Source: Gonatopus flavifemur (Eukaryota > Arthropoda > Insecta > Hymenoptera > Dryinidae). From it: DNA of 64,000 bases. Made by a program: the position numbers and the translations under genes. A model generated the notes under the pieces. That model had not been told where the DNA came from, made no database searches, and was given only the letters and a program-made list of their open reading frames with translations. Where the stretch lies: NCBI GenBank assembly GCA_018340375.1, contig JAFFJZ010000041.1, positions 1,798,001-1,862,000 of the forward strand, given 5' to 3'. This document shows positions 25,216 through 37,027 of the stretch, in pieces; the stretch's first letter is position 1; each line of letters starts with the position of its first letter.

Positions 25216-25766
25216 GTAATTTTCTATACTTCAATGCTGTATAAATATTCATCGAATTTCAATTTTAAAGTTAAATTTAAATGTCGAAGTATCGAAATCT
25301 TAAAACTTCAAAAATACAATCGAATACGCTGTTGGAATATTATTAGGAAATTTTAATAAACCGTCAAGCGAGAATGTGAAATACCGCGGTGAAGTTGAAA
25401 TTGAAGAAAAAAAACCATTTCCAGTGAAGTTTCCATCATCGTCACGCAAACGCACTCAGTTTTTTTTTTTTTCTTATCAATCTGGAGGTTAATTTCCATC
25501 GATATTCGAGTTCATGACGCCATTAATCAAATGATAAGAACTAATTTACTTTTATTGATCACCACTTGAATATGTTTTCGTACAACCGTTATACCTTCAA
25601 CTTTTGATTGTTCAGCTCATTTCTCCTTTGTTGACAAATTTCAAGTTCTTTGAAACGTGATCTGCCCATAAGACTCGATTCGTAACGAGAATTTATCAAT
25701 CACAAAACCTTCGACGTACAGACATTTTTGTTGAATCTTGTACTAGCAAGGTAAGATGATATCTTG

Positions 25767-25950
25767 CACTGTCAAGAAAAGTTGGAAAATTTTCTCGTCA
25801 AAAAATTGTGGCGGCAAAATTTCATGGTTTTATGGAATTTCTCTTCATTTGTGGAGGATTCAACATCAACAGGGTAAAACAATTTCTCAAAGTGGGGGGA
25901 AAATGCTTATTCGCCATTGGTGTGAAGACAAACTTTTTTTCACAGTACAT
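25767..25950. repeat. Degenerate CACTGT-type element
   Basis: It starts CACTGTCAAGAAAAGTTGG and ends near TTTTTTTCACAGTAC. Internal phrases (CATTTGTGGAGGATTCAAC, TCTCAAAGTGGGG) match the 12.3- and 57.4-kb copies. The target duplication is not clear. Confidence 0.5.
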
Positions 25951-26837
25951 TGGGAAATTATGAAATGTTCCAATAAAATATATCCAAATATGATATATTT
26001 TACCATGAAATAAATCTTTCGCGAAAATTCTCCAAGAAGTTTTTAAATTTCCACCGGTTTGTTTATTAATTGTTTCTTATTCATAATCTCGATGATGATT
26101 AAAAGATTCCATTTAAATTAGTACTTCAAATGACAGAGATAAGATACATCCATTACGTTGCAACATTTTATTCATGCGTGGATTTCGCAAACCGACTTAG
26201 TCATATGATTTTTATACATGATAAATGGCATATCCATGAACCAATGTACCCGAGTTCAAATATATTGGAAAAATCAATGAATTATCAATAAATTATCATT
26301 CATTTTGAATAATCTTCTGACATTTTTGCAAGCAGAGCAGAGACTGTGCCCTCGTTCTGTTTCTCAAAGGGTGACAAAATCACACAGTGGTTCATTTATG
26401 GGAGAGAAATATCGAATCACCCCTGTTCACTAATAACGACCTAATTACGATTACGAGCCCCACTTATAGAACCCGAATGGAATAATACCCGGGTCCAAAT
26501 GGGTTTTATGCGGGAATGAAACATACATTCGGGTTCATTTGGATTCTATATCATTCATTATAACAGAATAGTTATGATAAATAATTCTGTAACTGCTCTG
26601 TCATCATCCATTGATGTGACAGAGGCTCACTGTCTTTCACTGGCAGAACTCGGGCTCAACGAACTTTCGAAAATTCAATTGCAAGGTCGCTTTCGTCGCT
26701 AATAGAATAGGAAAAATCATCTGTGATGACTATAAAATCGAATTCTGCACCAGAATATACAGTGTTTACAGTTTTTCAGATGGATCCCTAATAAAACTCG
26801 AATAGAGCCTGATTAGAGCTCAGACGCAAAATCCATT

Positions 26838-26967
26838 AGTGATGGAGATCTTTGCCAAGGATCGATCCTTTTTTATTGGAAAAATATTTATTTCTCATCA
26901 ATTTCAATAAAAATTCGACACTTTTTATATAGAAAAGGATTGATCTTTTTCAAGGATCTCCATCACT
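26838..26967. repeat. Hairpin MITE, AGTGATGGAGATC arms
   Basis: AGTGATGGAGATCTTTGCC on the left is mirrored by AAGGATCTCCATCACT on the right, with GATCGATCCTTTTT and AAAAGGATTGATC also pairing. It is about 130 bp and non-coding. Confidence 0.7.
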
Positions 26968-27504
26968 GAAATCTACATTGGTTCCCGATTAAAACCAGAT
27001 AAAATCCCAGATCTATTCGAGTTCTATGCGGATCCCATCCGATACCTATAGCTGGACATTTTTAATATCGAAGACTGATACCCGTAAAGACTCCGGATCA
27101 AACCGGATAAAATCCCAGATCTATCCAGGTCTTATCCAATCTCATCTGGTTTTTTAAGCAAGGAACACTTGGTAACGGTGAAAATTTGGTTTAACTTCCT
27201 TCGATCATTCTTTCCAAAGTTATGTCATTTCTTGTGCAAGATTTTTATGGAAGAAGTGGATTTTCAAACAAGGTCCTGTAACTCCGGAAATACCGTTCAA
27301 ATCAAATTCCCTCAATCTCAAAAATTCCCCAAATCGGAAATCTGTCAATTTTATTTGTTGTTTTCACCACAAACTCTGAGTGGAACTTCTGTAACACAAA
27401 ATTTTTAACTATGTAGTTTTGTTCCTATGACAGATATGAAACTTCAAAGATTTCGCGTTTCCTTAAGAGGTGGTAAAATACTTCGAACCGGTAGTTTATA
27501 ATTA

Positions 27505-27676
27505 TCTTGGCAAAAATGCTCTAGGCACTTACAAGTTTAGTACCGCTTGCGCTAGCGGAAAACTGAATACTTTTGAATGCCTTACAGAATACTTGCGAGG
27601 CATTTGCAAGTGTCTAGTTCTTTGCTAACACAGGCTTTAACAAACTTGTGAAGGCCTAGAGCATTTCTACTAGGTT
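27505..27676. repeat. MITE with AAATGCTCTAGGC arms
   Basis: CTTGGCAAAAATGCTCTAGG on the left pairs with CCTAGAGCATTTCTACTAGG on the right. Inner CTTACAAGTTTAG pairs with CAAACTTGTGAAGG. Target duplication not determined. Confidence 0.65.
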
Positions 27677-29072
27677 AAGGTAGAGAGTCACTCCATCTGT
27701 GTCATTTCTTATCAATAATTTACATTTCTCACAGCTTCCAATGAGATTAATCACAGAAAATTCCTAAAAAACGCCATATAGAACAGAACATGGTTTGAAC
27801 ATTGTTCTTGATTCTTTTTCATTCAACATTCAATCATAAATCAAAAATCTTATCTTTCCCTATCGTAGTATCATGATATTAAACTTACTTACGGTTGTGA
27901 AGCATCATACTACATGCTATTCTATTTAAAGAATGTAGAATGAAAGCTATATATGCATGAGGATATAACAAAAGAATCATTTGACATAAATAAAGACTTT
28001 TGAAAGCAAGGAACAATCACTTAATTATTTATTCAACAAATATTTGCTATACGAAGATCTATGCGAACTAACAGCAAATTTATAATAGGGTGAGAAAACA
28101 TGTGCTCTCTGGGTTTACAATTTCAACGGGATGAACAAAATTGGACTCATCAAGGATTTAGTTACATACAGGATGAAAATTCACTTCGAAAAATTTAGAA
28201 TTATCATATTTTGTTTGAACGTTGTGGGAGAAGCGTAATAAGTGGCATCACACCGTACATCACAGTCAGTGTCACGGTTATTATACTCCTACTATAAATA
28301 GTAAAATTGTATAGGTTTTTAAACTCATAGAACCAATACCGGCCATTCATATTATATATGATTGGATTTCACTAAACTCATCGAACTTGGACTACTTCTA
28401 CTTTTGTAATATGGAGCGAAAACAACAGTAATAATACACACGGATGAATCCTAACAGCATAATGCGTCTCGACACCGAAAAAAGCTTTTTATTGAAACAA
28501 AGAAATATTTTGTTCCATACGTGAAAAACCTAAACTTTAAAATATTTTGTATCTAATACAAAATATCTTTATCAAAAATTCAGTACCAAAGTAATTTTTT
28601 TGTTTCGGCAAAACGCTTGTTTTGCTGTAGGATGTTTTCAGAACGTTCAGAAAACCTCCTGCGAATTAAAACGTCGTGCTGTTTGGGGTACTGAAGGATT
28701 TTACATGACTATAAAACACTTCGCAAAACACCCTGGTGAAAATGAAGCGTTGAAGCGCAACGAAAGCGTAACGAAAACGCAAGCGAAGGGTCATCTAAGC
28801 GTAACAAAGAGTCGCCTAAGCGTAATTTAAGAGGGAATTGAAACATTTCCACGTTTCATTTGTTTCAATATCCGTTTCCTCCACTTTTGGATTTTCACCA
28901 GGGCGGTGAACTGGAAAAAATGTATGATTGTTGCAACAAAACTTTTGTTGTTTTAACCAAGAGTTTTTGTTGAAGTGTGAACGACAAAATTCCTTCACGT
29001 AGAGAAAAATTCTTGTTGGAAAAGCGATTCCGAAAAATCCGCTCTGCTAAATTGGCAAAATGGTTGCTGTTA

Positions 29073-29217
29073 TCCCTGCTTAAAGTGTCATATAGAATCG
29101 TATAGAATATCATAGATTATGATTCAAAAACATGATAAGATTCACAGTTTCTATCATGTTTTTGAATCATCTTTTTATGATATTCTATACGATTCTATGG
29201 GACATTTTAAGCAGGGA
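29073..29217. repeat. 145-bp palindromic MITE, TCCCTGCTTAAA ends
   Basis: TCCCTGCTTAAAGTGTCATA on the left is mirrored by ATGGGACATTTTAAGCAGGG on the right. The inner arms GATTCAAAAACATGATA and TATCATGTTTTTGAATC pair perfectly. TA lies on both sides. Confidence 0.85.
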
Positions 29218-29286
29218 TAGCAGAAATATTGCTATTTTAGCAAGATATTTGCTAACTCAGCAAAATTTTCTAGCCGTCTGTATATC

Positions 29287-29523
29287 TACACGCAGAAAAC
29301 AGATGTGTTGAAAAGTCCCATAATTTATTGAGGATCAGCGCCAGTCTGTAACAGATAGAGTTTCGACTTGAATTTACTTTGAAAAACTCCCATAATTAGA
29401 TGTATTTCTACAAGAAATTATGGTACTTTTGAAGCTATATTAAATTAAATAATTCCATTCATCACAGATTGGCGCTGATTCTCAATAAATTATGGGACTT
29501 TTAAAAATATATTTTTCTGCGTG
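29287..29523. repeat. CACGCAGA MITE, copy 2, TA duplication
   Basis: CACGCAGAAAACAGATG at the left and TTTTTCTGCGTG at the right, with TA on both sides (29285-29286, 29524-29525). It is almost identical to 21422-21656, so the two copies spread fairly recently from one source. Confidence 0.9.
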
Positions 29524-29656
29524 TACAATTCCGGATTGCCGAATGGCGAGCGCTTGTTAAAAAAAGCAAGATTTTTCCTAATTCAGCAACAAGTTTTGCC
29601 ATATCAGCAAAGCAAATTTTCGAGGTTTTCTGTTTCAGTAACTTTTTTTCTCCGAG

Positions 29657-30485
29657 TATTGATTAGAACATCGTAATATCTTAATAATAGAAATAAACCC
29701 GTATCACATTTTCTCAAGATGTTTTTCAGGGCACTCCACCCTAATAGCAGTTTGCACGCAAATATTATCGGCTCGCCCAGAAATCGAGTCACCGAATCAC
29801 CGACAAAGTCAGATCCATGTAAGTCGCTTTCTGTAGGCAGAACCGCAAGCTATCACGCTCATACGTGAGCGTGATTGCTATTTGCGTGCAGTTGACGAGT
29901 GATAGTATATTTTACTACACGAAAGGAATCTTATATTCAAAATTACTATGAAAAAATAGTAGTGGAGGAGAACAGACTAGCGCATGAGATTAAATCGTCT
30001 AATCATTCACTCAGCATGTAATATTACTTCACACTGGAACAATGTGATTTCCGACCCGCGTTTGAAACATCATAAAGCGACATCACAATATCACTGTGAA
30101 AAAGTGTGGCTGAATGTGGCTGCATCTGGCTTGAACAGTTGAATGAAATTCACTCTTTTTCATTGAGTCGACTACTGTTTTTGATGCGTATACTTTTAAA
30201 CAAAACATGGCTAATTTGGGCTACATTGATTGAAATAAATTGATATTTAGGATGCAATTGAATTTTGCTTTCTATTGTGATCCTTCGTATACAAAGTTGA
30301 AACTTCTGTGTCAATAATGGTTCACTCAAAATTCATGTTGAAAATCAACACGAAAATGACGAAATTGACAAATTTCCAATACAAACCCGATTTTTTGCGC
30401 TAACCTATTACACACATTTACCTTAATATAACATTAATATAATACTCAATGTACCATTGTCACACATTTCATATCGATTTTTCAG
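29657..30485. other. Intron 3' part before the first dimm coding exon
   Basis: No feature is recognised apart from the acceptor CGATTTTTCAG ending at 30485. The first coding exon begins at 30486. Confidence 0.5.
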
Positions 30486-30493
30486 GGAATTCC

Positions 30494-30565
30494 ATGTTTC
30501 AATTATTTCCTGAACATAATGCGAAGTTTAGAGAGATTATCAGGAAGCGATCAAGACTGTGGTGA
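30494..30565 (+). promoter_or_regulatory. Overlapping upstream ORF at the dimm start
   Basis: An ATG at 30494, 25 nt before the main ATG and in a different frame, opens 23 codons that end in TGA at 30563-30565, inside the dimm coding sequence. Both ATGs lie in the same exon, so every transcript using the acceptor at 30485 carries it. Ribosomes that start here cannot reinitiate at 30519, which should lower DIMM output unless scanning is leaky. Effect inferred. Confidence 0.55.
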
Positions 30566-33253
30566 TCAGGAGATGTACATCGATCTAGATGATGCTTCTG
30601 TTGACTCGCTTACCGGTAAACGCAGTCGTCATCATGTCATTGGCGTCGAGGTATGATTTTTTCAATTATTACTGAAATTCTTTCCAAAACTTCCTGAAAC
30701 TACAATTCGCGAAATATGTTCTCTCTAGCGATTCCAAAATGACCAATTTTTGTGGTTTACACGGAGAAAAAGGAATTCGCTGTGGCAGCGAAACCTACTT
30801 TTGCTGGGTTCCTTTTGCCAGAGCAGCGAATTTTTATCTGTGACAGCAAAAAATGTTTGCTATCCCAGCAAAATTTGTTTGCTATTCTGTATATAATACT
30901 GAAGATTTGCTGGCAGAGCAAACATTTTTTGCTGCCACAGCTAAAAAGTTGCTGTCGTAGCTAACACGATTGCTGTTGTAGCAAATTTTTAGCTAGGTCA
31001 GCAAAAAATTTTGCTATTCTATATATAATACCTCGATTTGCTGCGTCAGCAAATTTTTTCTCTCCGTGTAGTTTCGGTTTTTTTTTGGTTTGGTAAAAAT
31101 TTGGTCAGAAAGTGGTTACCCAGATGGTTTTTACCATATAATGACCAATTTGTGATCGAAAACTAACGTTTGCTTAGAAAAAATCTGCCACCGAAAATGT
31201 GGTCCGTTTTTGGGTCCTTTTAGGTATTTTTGAGGCAAAAACCCAGAAAACCACCACAAAACAACCGAAACATCACCGAAAAATTACCAAATTGAGATTG
31301 GTTGAATTTTTGTTGGATTTTGGTCAATTTTTATTGGAAAAAAATGTCCCAAACGACTAACAAGTTACCAAAACCAAGATTTTTCACCAAAATGGTTCAC
31401 CCAGATCCGTTAGGGCCGCTGTCATTGAAGTTCCTCTTCTCTTAATTATTCCCAAAATCTCAAAAACAAATCGCCATACGAAACGATCTCCATCATTCTC
31501 CCAAAAATATTTGAATCTAATTCGCCCTTCATTGAAATACAACCAATCGTCGCTACTTTGATTCTAACTAATTTCACTCCTTAAACTCAATTTGAAGATG
31601 GGCGAGGAAAGCGATAGCAGTGGTAGCGAGAGAAGTCCAAAACAAGCAAAAAGAAGAAGTCGAGGTGGTCCCCCAACGACAAGAAGAAGAAAAAGTGGCA
31701 TTTCCGCGCGAGAAAGGAACTTAAGAAGGCTCGAAAGTAACGAAAGAGAAAGAATGAGAATGCACTCCTTAAATGATGCTTTCGAGGTTTGTATCGTACT
31801 TTTTATTATTGATATTTCGAGTCTCCTACAAAAACAATGAATTCTCCTTTTCATCGCCAATATATTTATACATGTTTCAGCAATTAAGAGAAGTTATACC
31901 ACATGTAAAAATGGAACGTAAACTCAGCAAAATCGAAACGCTCACGCTGGCCAAAAACTACATAATGGCTTTGACGAATGTCATTTGCGAGATGCGTGGG
32001 GAAGAACAACCGTACACGTGAGTACAAATGTTTCTCAAATCAGTTTCAAGATATACTTGCATCTTCCTTCCGATTATATTAAGGGGTTATATCCTCCTTA
32101 TTGTCTAAAAAAAAGCTTTTTTCAATAATTGTTTTGAGCATTTCTTCATGATAATCATTAACAACCAATACACCAATCGATTTAGCATCTCTTCAAGGGT
32201 AAGAAAAACTTTTTTTATTGAAAATTTTTTGTAAAATGGCGGCTGTAGGAGCGTTTGACTGGAAACTATGGTTTGAAATCGACAAGCAGCAGAACTCGAA
32301 GAGTTTCCATCCGATCGACTTGAAAATTGAACTGTAACTTCATCGTGTGATTATCTAGTGAAGTATACACGATCATAATTTTAAGAATTTTTTTCGCAAA
32401 CTGGCGGGACCTTGAACAAAACATTCGAATTTTTGCAAAAAAAATCGACTTTGATTGTTCATAAAAAAAAATCCTGTTGACCAATCGTAAAAATCGTCTG
32501 TGCTTCACTAGATAATCACACGATGAAGTTTCAGTTCAATTTTCAAGTCGATCGGAAGGAAATCTCTTCGAGTTCTGCTGCTTGCCGATTTCAAACCACA
32601 GTTTCTAGCAAAACGCTCCTACAGCTGCCATTTTGCAAAAACCTTTCAATAAAAAAAGTTTTTCTCACTCCTGAAGAGGTGCTCAATCGATTGGTGTATT
32701 GGTTGTTCATGATTATCATAAAGGAATACTCAACAAAAATTATTGAAAAAAGCTTCTTTGTTTAGAAAATAAGGGGGGATATAACCCCTCAAGCAACAAT
32801 TCATTCAACGAGGTTTCCTCTATGTCATTTTGACAATTGATTAGAGGACTCGAGTGAAAACAGTTTCAGAATTATATATAATTTAATATACTTCATGTAT
32901 AACTTATATAAAATTATATATAAATTATATATAATTCGGTAAATTTTTCCACTCTAGGGCGGGGCACCGTGATTTAGTTGTGCCCCCGTTGATCAATTTT
33001 CTAGATCCGACTTTGTTTAAAATCCCATCCACTTTTGATAACTTATTTCGCCAGAACAGCATTTTCATTTGAAACTGTGGTATCGAATTACAGATTTGTT
33101 GACGGTGAATGTGGGTCAAGCAGTGGAGATAGTACGGGGCAGCTGGAATTAAGCGGTGCCGAGCAACCCGAGGAAGGATCCCCGGCATCCTCAATTCACG
33201 AGACCAACAATAATAGTTTACTTCATGAGGATTTAGAGCGTAGGATACCTTAA
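30519..33253 (+). CDS. dimm: bHLH transcription factor, DIMM/Mist1 (BHLHA15) family
   Basis: Four coding segments, 30519-30650, 31598-31786, 31881-32017 and 33094-33253, splice to 205 residues. All junctions have GT/AG and the phases agree (0, 0, 2). Exon 1 gives an acidic N-terminus. Exon 2 gives a serine-rich and Arg/Lys-rich segment, then the basic region and helix 1 (about residues 78-107, with ESNERERMR contacting the E-box). Exon 3 gives loop and helix 2 (about 108-147, with REVIPHV and KLSKIETL). The final exon is a short acidic, Ser/Asn-rich tail that is poorly conserved. Drosophila DIMM drives the peptidergic neuroendocrine secretory state, and Mist1 does so for exocrine cells; the protein should act in the nucleus as a dimer on E-boxes. 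The tail is much shorter than that of the fly protein. An alternative start would be Met at 31598, the first codon of exon 2. Confidence 0.93.
30760..31068. repeat. CACGGAGA MITE in dimm intron
   Basis: Ends CACGGAGAAAAAGG and TTTTTTCTCTCCGTG, TA on both sides (30758-30759, 31069-31070). The interior repeats TTTGCTG, AGCAAA and TTTTGCTATTCTATATATAA in both orientations. The clean ends suggest a recent insertion. Confidence 0.88.
31089..31403. repeat. GGT/ACC-rich remnant related to the 50-52 kb element
   Basis: It is full of GGTCA, ACCAAATTG, GGTTACC and ACCACCAC words, the same vocabulary as 50079-52345 (for example CCAAATTGGTCAG there). It starts near GGTTTGGTAAAAATTTGG and ends near GGTTCACCCAGATCC. 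No clean ends. Confidence 0.5.
31787..31880 (+). other. Short dimm intron splitting helix 1 from the loop
   Basis: 94 bp with donor GTTTGT and acceptor TGTTTCAG, phase 0. It cuts the bHLH between AFE and QLRE. An in-frame reading through it hits TGA at 31838, so retention would truncate the bHLH. Confidence 0.85.
32083..32788. repeat. 706-bp foldback element filling a dimm intron
   Basis: GGGGTTATATCCTCC at the left and a matching AGGGGGGATATAACCCC at the right. Arms of nearly 290 bp (32083-32366 and 32497-32788) pair with scattered mismatches around a loop of about 130 bp. It is flanked by TTAA (32079-32082) and TCAA (32789-32792), so a TTAA-type duplication with one change. TTAA specificity points to piggyBac- or Kolobok-like mobilisation (inference). 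It makes up about two thirds of the 32018-33093 intron. Frames of 80 codons in each arm are mirror shadows. Confidence 0.88.
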
Positions 33254-34572
33254 TCTAATATTATTCGTATACATTTTGTACATATAAGTTTGAGTAACAA
33301 ATGATTCCTCGCAAACAAATTCTTGGACCATTTTATAATAAAATGCAAGAAAATTGTGAAAACTCGATCTTGAATCGGAATATCAAGAACGAGGACCTCT
33401 GTATATCTTATTAAGATGAATCGGATATTAATGTGAACAAACGCTGTTCTTTCGTTTGACGAGTCAAATCCGAGAAATCGAGGGGGACGGGATATATATG
33501 CACATGTATGGCGTCCTTTGTTTTTTTTTGTCAAGAGGAACAATTGTACAGTCAATTAGCCATCGAAGAAAAAAAGTCCTTTTTATATATATTATATATA
33601 TGCTTTGCTAAATATGAATAATTGATCTTCGTTATTGTATCAATAATATTAGCAGAATAAGAGAGAGAAACAATAAGATATTTCACACCGACTTCCTTTG
33701 CTGGACTTGGAAATCATCAGTACCTTTCGCACTTTGGATTGTAAAATACCCGATTTTCGATTCTTATTTTATCGATAAGATAAAAGGATCGTAGTAGAAA
33801 TTGCTCTTGTGATTCTTTAGGGTTCTTATGAGGGGCTTGCAAGGCATACTAACGCCTCATGATAAACTACAGAATCACTAGAGTGATTTGTACCAAGGTA
33901 GATGAGTCCTTGTTGAAAATTTCCGAACGTGTGAGAGTAGGGATGATCAGATACTCGATTCTGATCCGGCCGAGTCGACCTGTCCAGAAAGAGTTGTCCG
34001 ATCCGCGGCGGATCCCTGGATATCCACTTCATCTCTACACGAGGGCCCTAAAGTTCTCCCTCGGACCGAATCGTCATTCCATGGAATTCCTCTGACTTTC
34101 ACCCTGGACCATTCAAGTTACTACCAAGTCTATGTGGCCCAAACAGGAGTTCAGAACTTCATCCATCCGGAAATTTTCACAAGGGATTTTACCCTAATAT
34201 TTATTAGAGAAAACATAAAAGGAAAAAAAGAGTTGAGTGATACACAGAGATTCACATTGTACTGTACGTTAAAACTATAAAGAGTTTTTGTCCTGTAGTC
34301 ATGAATTTCGGGAAAAACAACTCAAAAATGTACAATCCCTGGGATGATATTCCATCACATTCAACCCTTTTTCTCCATTCATCTCTTCTCTTCAAAGAAA
34401 GTCAGATCTGCACCTAAAACACCCAATCTGAACCTTTCTGATTTCTAATGTATATGAATCTTCAACTCCAACAAGCGTAAAGTGAAATTTGCATATAACT
34501 GAGTTAGTGGTTGCTACTGATGTAAAAAAAAAAAAAATGATGGCACTGATAAAAAAAAGTCGCAACGATGTG
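33254..34572. other. dimm 3' UTR and flank
   Basis: No further coding region is recognised. An AATAAA lies 84 nt past the stop. Overlapping opposite-strand frames at 33.83-34.10 kb are not convincing as genes. Confidence 0.5.
33337..33342 (+). terminator. Candidate dimm polyadenylation signal
   Basis: AATAAA about 85 nt after the TAA stop (33251-33253). It is the first canonical hexamer downstream. Longer 3' UTRs cannot be excluded. Confidence 0.45.
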
Positions 34573-34769
34573 CAGGATGTTTCAAAATGTCGTGATACAA
34601 TCGTGGCGCGGGATGGTGATTTTGAAAGTCGTAATCAAAATAAACCGACCATTCGAAAGATAGTACACGAGCTAGTCCGACGATAAACGTGCGATTAAAC
34701 TTCGAAGTTGAACTTTGTATCAAAGACAAGACAGAATTTCTTTTTCCTTGGACATTTTGAAACACCTTG
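34573..34769. repeat. MITE with TTTCAAAATGTC arms
   Basis: CAGGATGTTTCAAAATGTC on the left is mirrored by GGACATTTTGAAACACCTTG on the right. The end style (CAGG.TGTTTC) is common in mariner-like MITEs. The right flank is TA, the left TG. Frames on both strands inside it are spurious. Confidence 0.7.
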
Positions 34770-36787
34770 TACAGCGATGACCAATTAACATCGCGTTAAA
34801 ATACAAAAGTGCGGGAAACTGTGATAGAATTTTCGTATTAAAAAACAAATCATTGTCGGTGCATTACTTTCGTGTATGTATCTGCGTGTGTAATTGTGTG
34901 CAAGTATGAGTGTTTTACGTGTAATTTCATACATAATTTTTCCCCTATAAAGGTAGAAGCCATATGATTTTCATATGATCTGTTACAGATCAAGAATTTA
35001 TTGAATCAATTTTATTGTTACGGGTCTTCGTAAGCTGTTGAGAAATCAATATAACGTATCTTGATGAAAATCGAGGGTAGCGAAAGGTGGTTTTCGAGTT
35101 ATAACTGTACATCTGGTTATTCTAAATTTTCTGTAAAGATCATTTCAAAAACGGAAAATCTTATAGCTGTGATCCTAAAAATTATGGAAACGTGTGAGCG
35201 ATGATACGATGAAACCTTCATCCGTGCGAAATATTGATCTTTGATGAGAATCTGGGTGAAAAGTCAAGAATTCAACGAAATGTGGTTATGATAAATGTCT
35301 CTACAACCAGCAGCAGGGCTGTTTTAAGGCCCCCAAGATTGCAAAAGTTTCAAAATTAAACATAATTTATATACAATTCAATATTGTTTACATTTAAATG
35401 ATGTATAATTTTGAGCATTTGAGGCTCCCGGTGACTGCCCCTTCCGTCGGTACCTGAATACGGCTCTGCCCGTGAGTGCTTTTGTCATCATCTCGGAAAT
35501 GCACGGATGCCAAAGGGACTCAGTCTCGCTACGCGAACTTCCAAGAATTTTAATTGTCCATTGACTTTCATCGCTAATACTCATAAAATCAGATTTTAAT
35601 GGGAAATTTATGTAGTCCCAGAACATAGGTTACAATTCTTGAGATCCGGTACAGCACCGCCGCCGATGGGACACGTCACCTCTACGTTGCACTGCGTGGA
35701 TTGGAGGTGGATATGGGACGTAGAAGCGACGTATGCATGCAAGGTAGAGGAAAGGGAGAGATGTCCGCTGTTAAAATAGGGCTGTTGCCCAACAAGACTT
35801 TCGCAATCAGCGCAGCATATTCCATAAACTCTCATTGAAAGGGTTTAAAGTTCTAATCAAATACCATTATATCCTACTGAAATCCGTTTAACGGCATCCT
35901 CCGGACGAACACGCGATTTGACTTACATGATTCTTTGCGTTTAAAAATATATAACGAGATGTACGTTATAATTCCTACTCCGATAAACCTATCTTTAGTT
36001 TTTTTCATCTAGATACTAAAACTACTTCAATGTTTTTACCGATGTTTTGTGATGATATAAAAAAAACAGATAAAAGTTATAAGCGCTCTATATAATTATA
36101 TAAATATAGATATTAAATGCACATGTAGCACAGAATATTCTCAAAGACATTGCTATAAACTACTGAACGGATACTTTCTCAGAATCATCATAATCATTCA
36201 TTAGAAATGTTCACGAAGCATTAGTTAAATGTTCTGGTGCTACATGGGTACATACATACTATACTCCCAGCATAGCCATCACGCTTAACGATTAGAAAGA
36301 GATTGTTTTTATCGGATTTGAATAACGCATAATCATTCATATTATTCAAGATTCGAAGGAAACATTTGAGACATGTTCAACGAACATTGCCATAAAGAGA
36401 AAATTGTCCAATTCAATAACGATGGAGCGCACCGTAGGAAGTTACGCGAGCGATACGAGAAGTCTGAAACAAAACTTTCAGCGTACGACAATAATTTCCA
36501 ATTTTTCGAAAAGTAAAATGTTCCATTAACAAGATTGTGATTACGAATCATTCCTAGGAGAGCGTTCGCGAATGGTATTATGGCATACATTGATCTTATA
36601 TTGACCTCTGCATTAAATTCCTTACAGCATCGCCGTCGATGGAAGCGATGCACTTTGCATTACGTTTTATCAGCAAAGCTGGCTGTAGAGGTATTGCGAC
36701 ACCTTAGGCAAAAACCCTGAAACATCGGTTGCAAATTCAGGATTTGAAATTCTAATTCTAGATTTTTCCGCCCTGGACGGTTGCCTA
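34770..36787. other. Non-coding flank, nothing recognised
   Basis: No exon or repeat ends stand out. Minus-strand frames at 35.38-35.84 and 36.34-36.87 kb lack domains. Confidence 0.45.
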
Positions 36788-37027
36788 CCCATACAACAAA
36801 AGTTGCTGTGCAACCGTTGCTCTTACGTTGTTTATCAAATTGACGCAAAGTTGTTGGGAATTCGCTACGCATGTGATTGAGAGTTTCATGAAACCGAGCA
36901 ACTTCCTAGCAACACGATAACAACCCAAGCTAACATCCTAGATTTACAGCATATTGTTGTGACGCAATGTCCCTAAAAATTGCTTCAAACTGTTGTTGTA
37001 CGTTTGCTCAGCATTTTGCTGTTAGGG
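36788..37027. repeat. CCCATACAACA element with GTTGCTG-rich interior
   Basis: CCCATACAACAAAAGTTGC and the mirrored CAAAAT..GCTGTTAGGG end, with TA on both sides (36786-36787, 37028-37029). The interior carries GTTGCTG, AACTTTG, GAGCAACTT and TGTTGTTG words in both orientations. It is the same subfamily as 48140-48396. Confidence 0.8.

Larger units (their letters stand above)
25216..28995. other. Probable dimm upstream intron with old repeats
   Basis: No coding exon is recognised. 26340-26530 and 26970-27150 contain GATAAAATCCCAGATCTAT and GGTTCTAT-like words repeated, an undefined repeat. 28600-28830 shares GAACGTTCAGAAAACC with the 7.2-kb element. Short inverted-repeat elements are listed separately. 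Confidence 0.4.
28996..29656. repeat. CACGGAG-family element carrying two nested MITEs
   Basis: The left end CACGTAGAGAAAAATTC and right end TTTTTTTCTCCGAG are diverged CACGGAG ends. The interior has AGCAAAAT/TTTGCT words and a split GTCTGTATATCTA motif like the intron copy at 30760. Two insertions lie inside: 29073-29217 (TA duplication) and 29287-29523 (TA duplication). Confidence 0.6.
30651..31597 (+). other. dimm intron between coding exons 1 and 2
   Basis: GTATGA donor at 30651, acceptor AAG at 31595-31597, phase 0. Most of its 947 bp is transposon: a clean CACGGAG MITE (30760-31068) and a GGT-rich remnant (31089-31403). The acceptor polypyrimidine tract is weak, so local alternative acceptors are possible. 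Confidence 0.75.

Noticed and set aside
32266..32765. Two 80-codon frames on opposite strands
   Set aside because: They are mirror images within the arms of the foldback element and have no domains.
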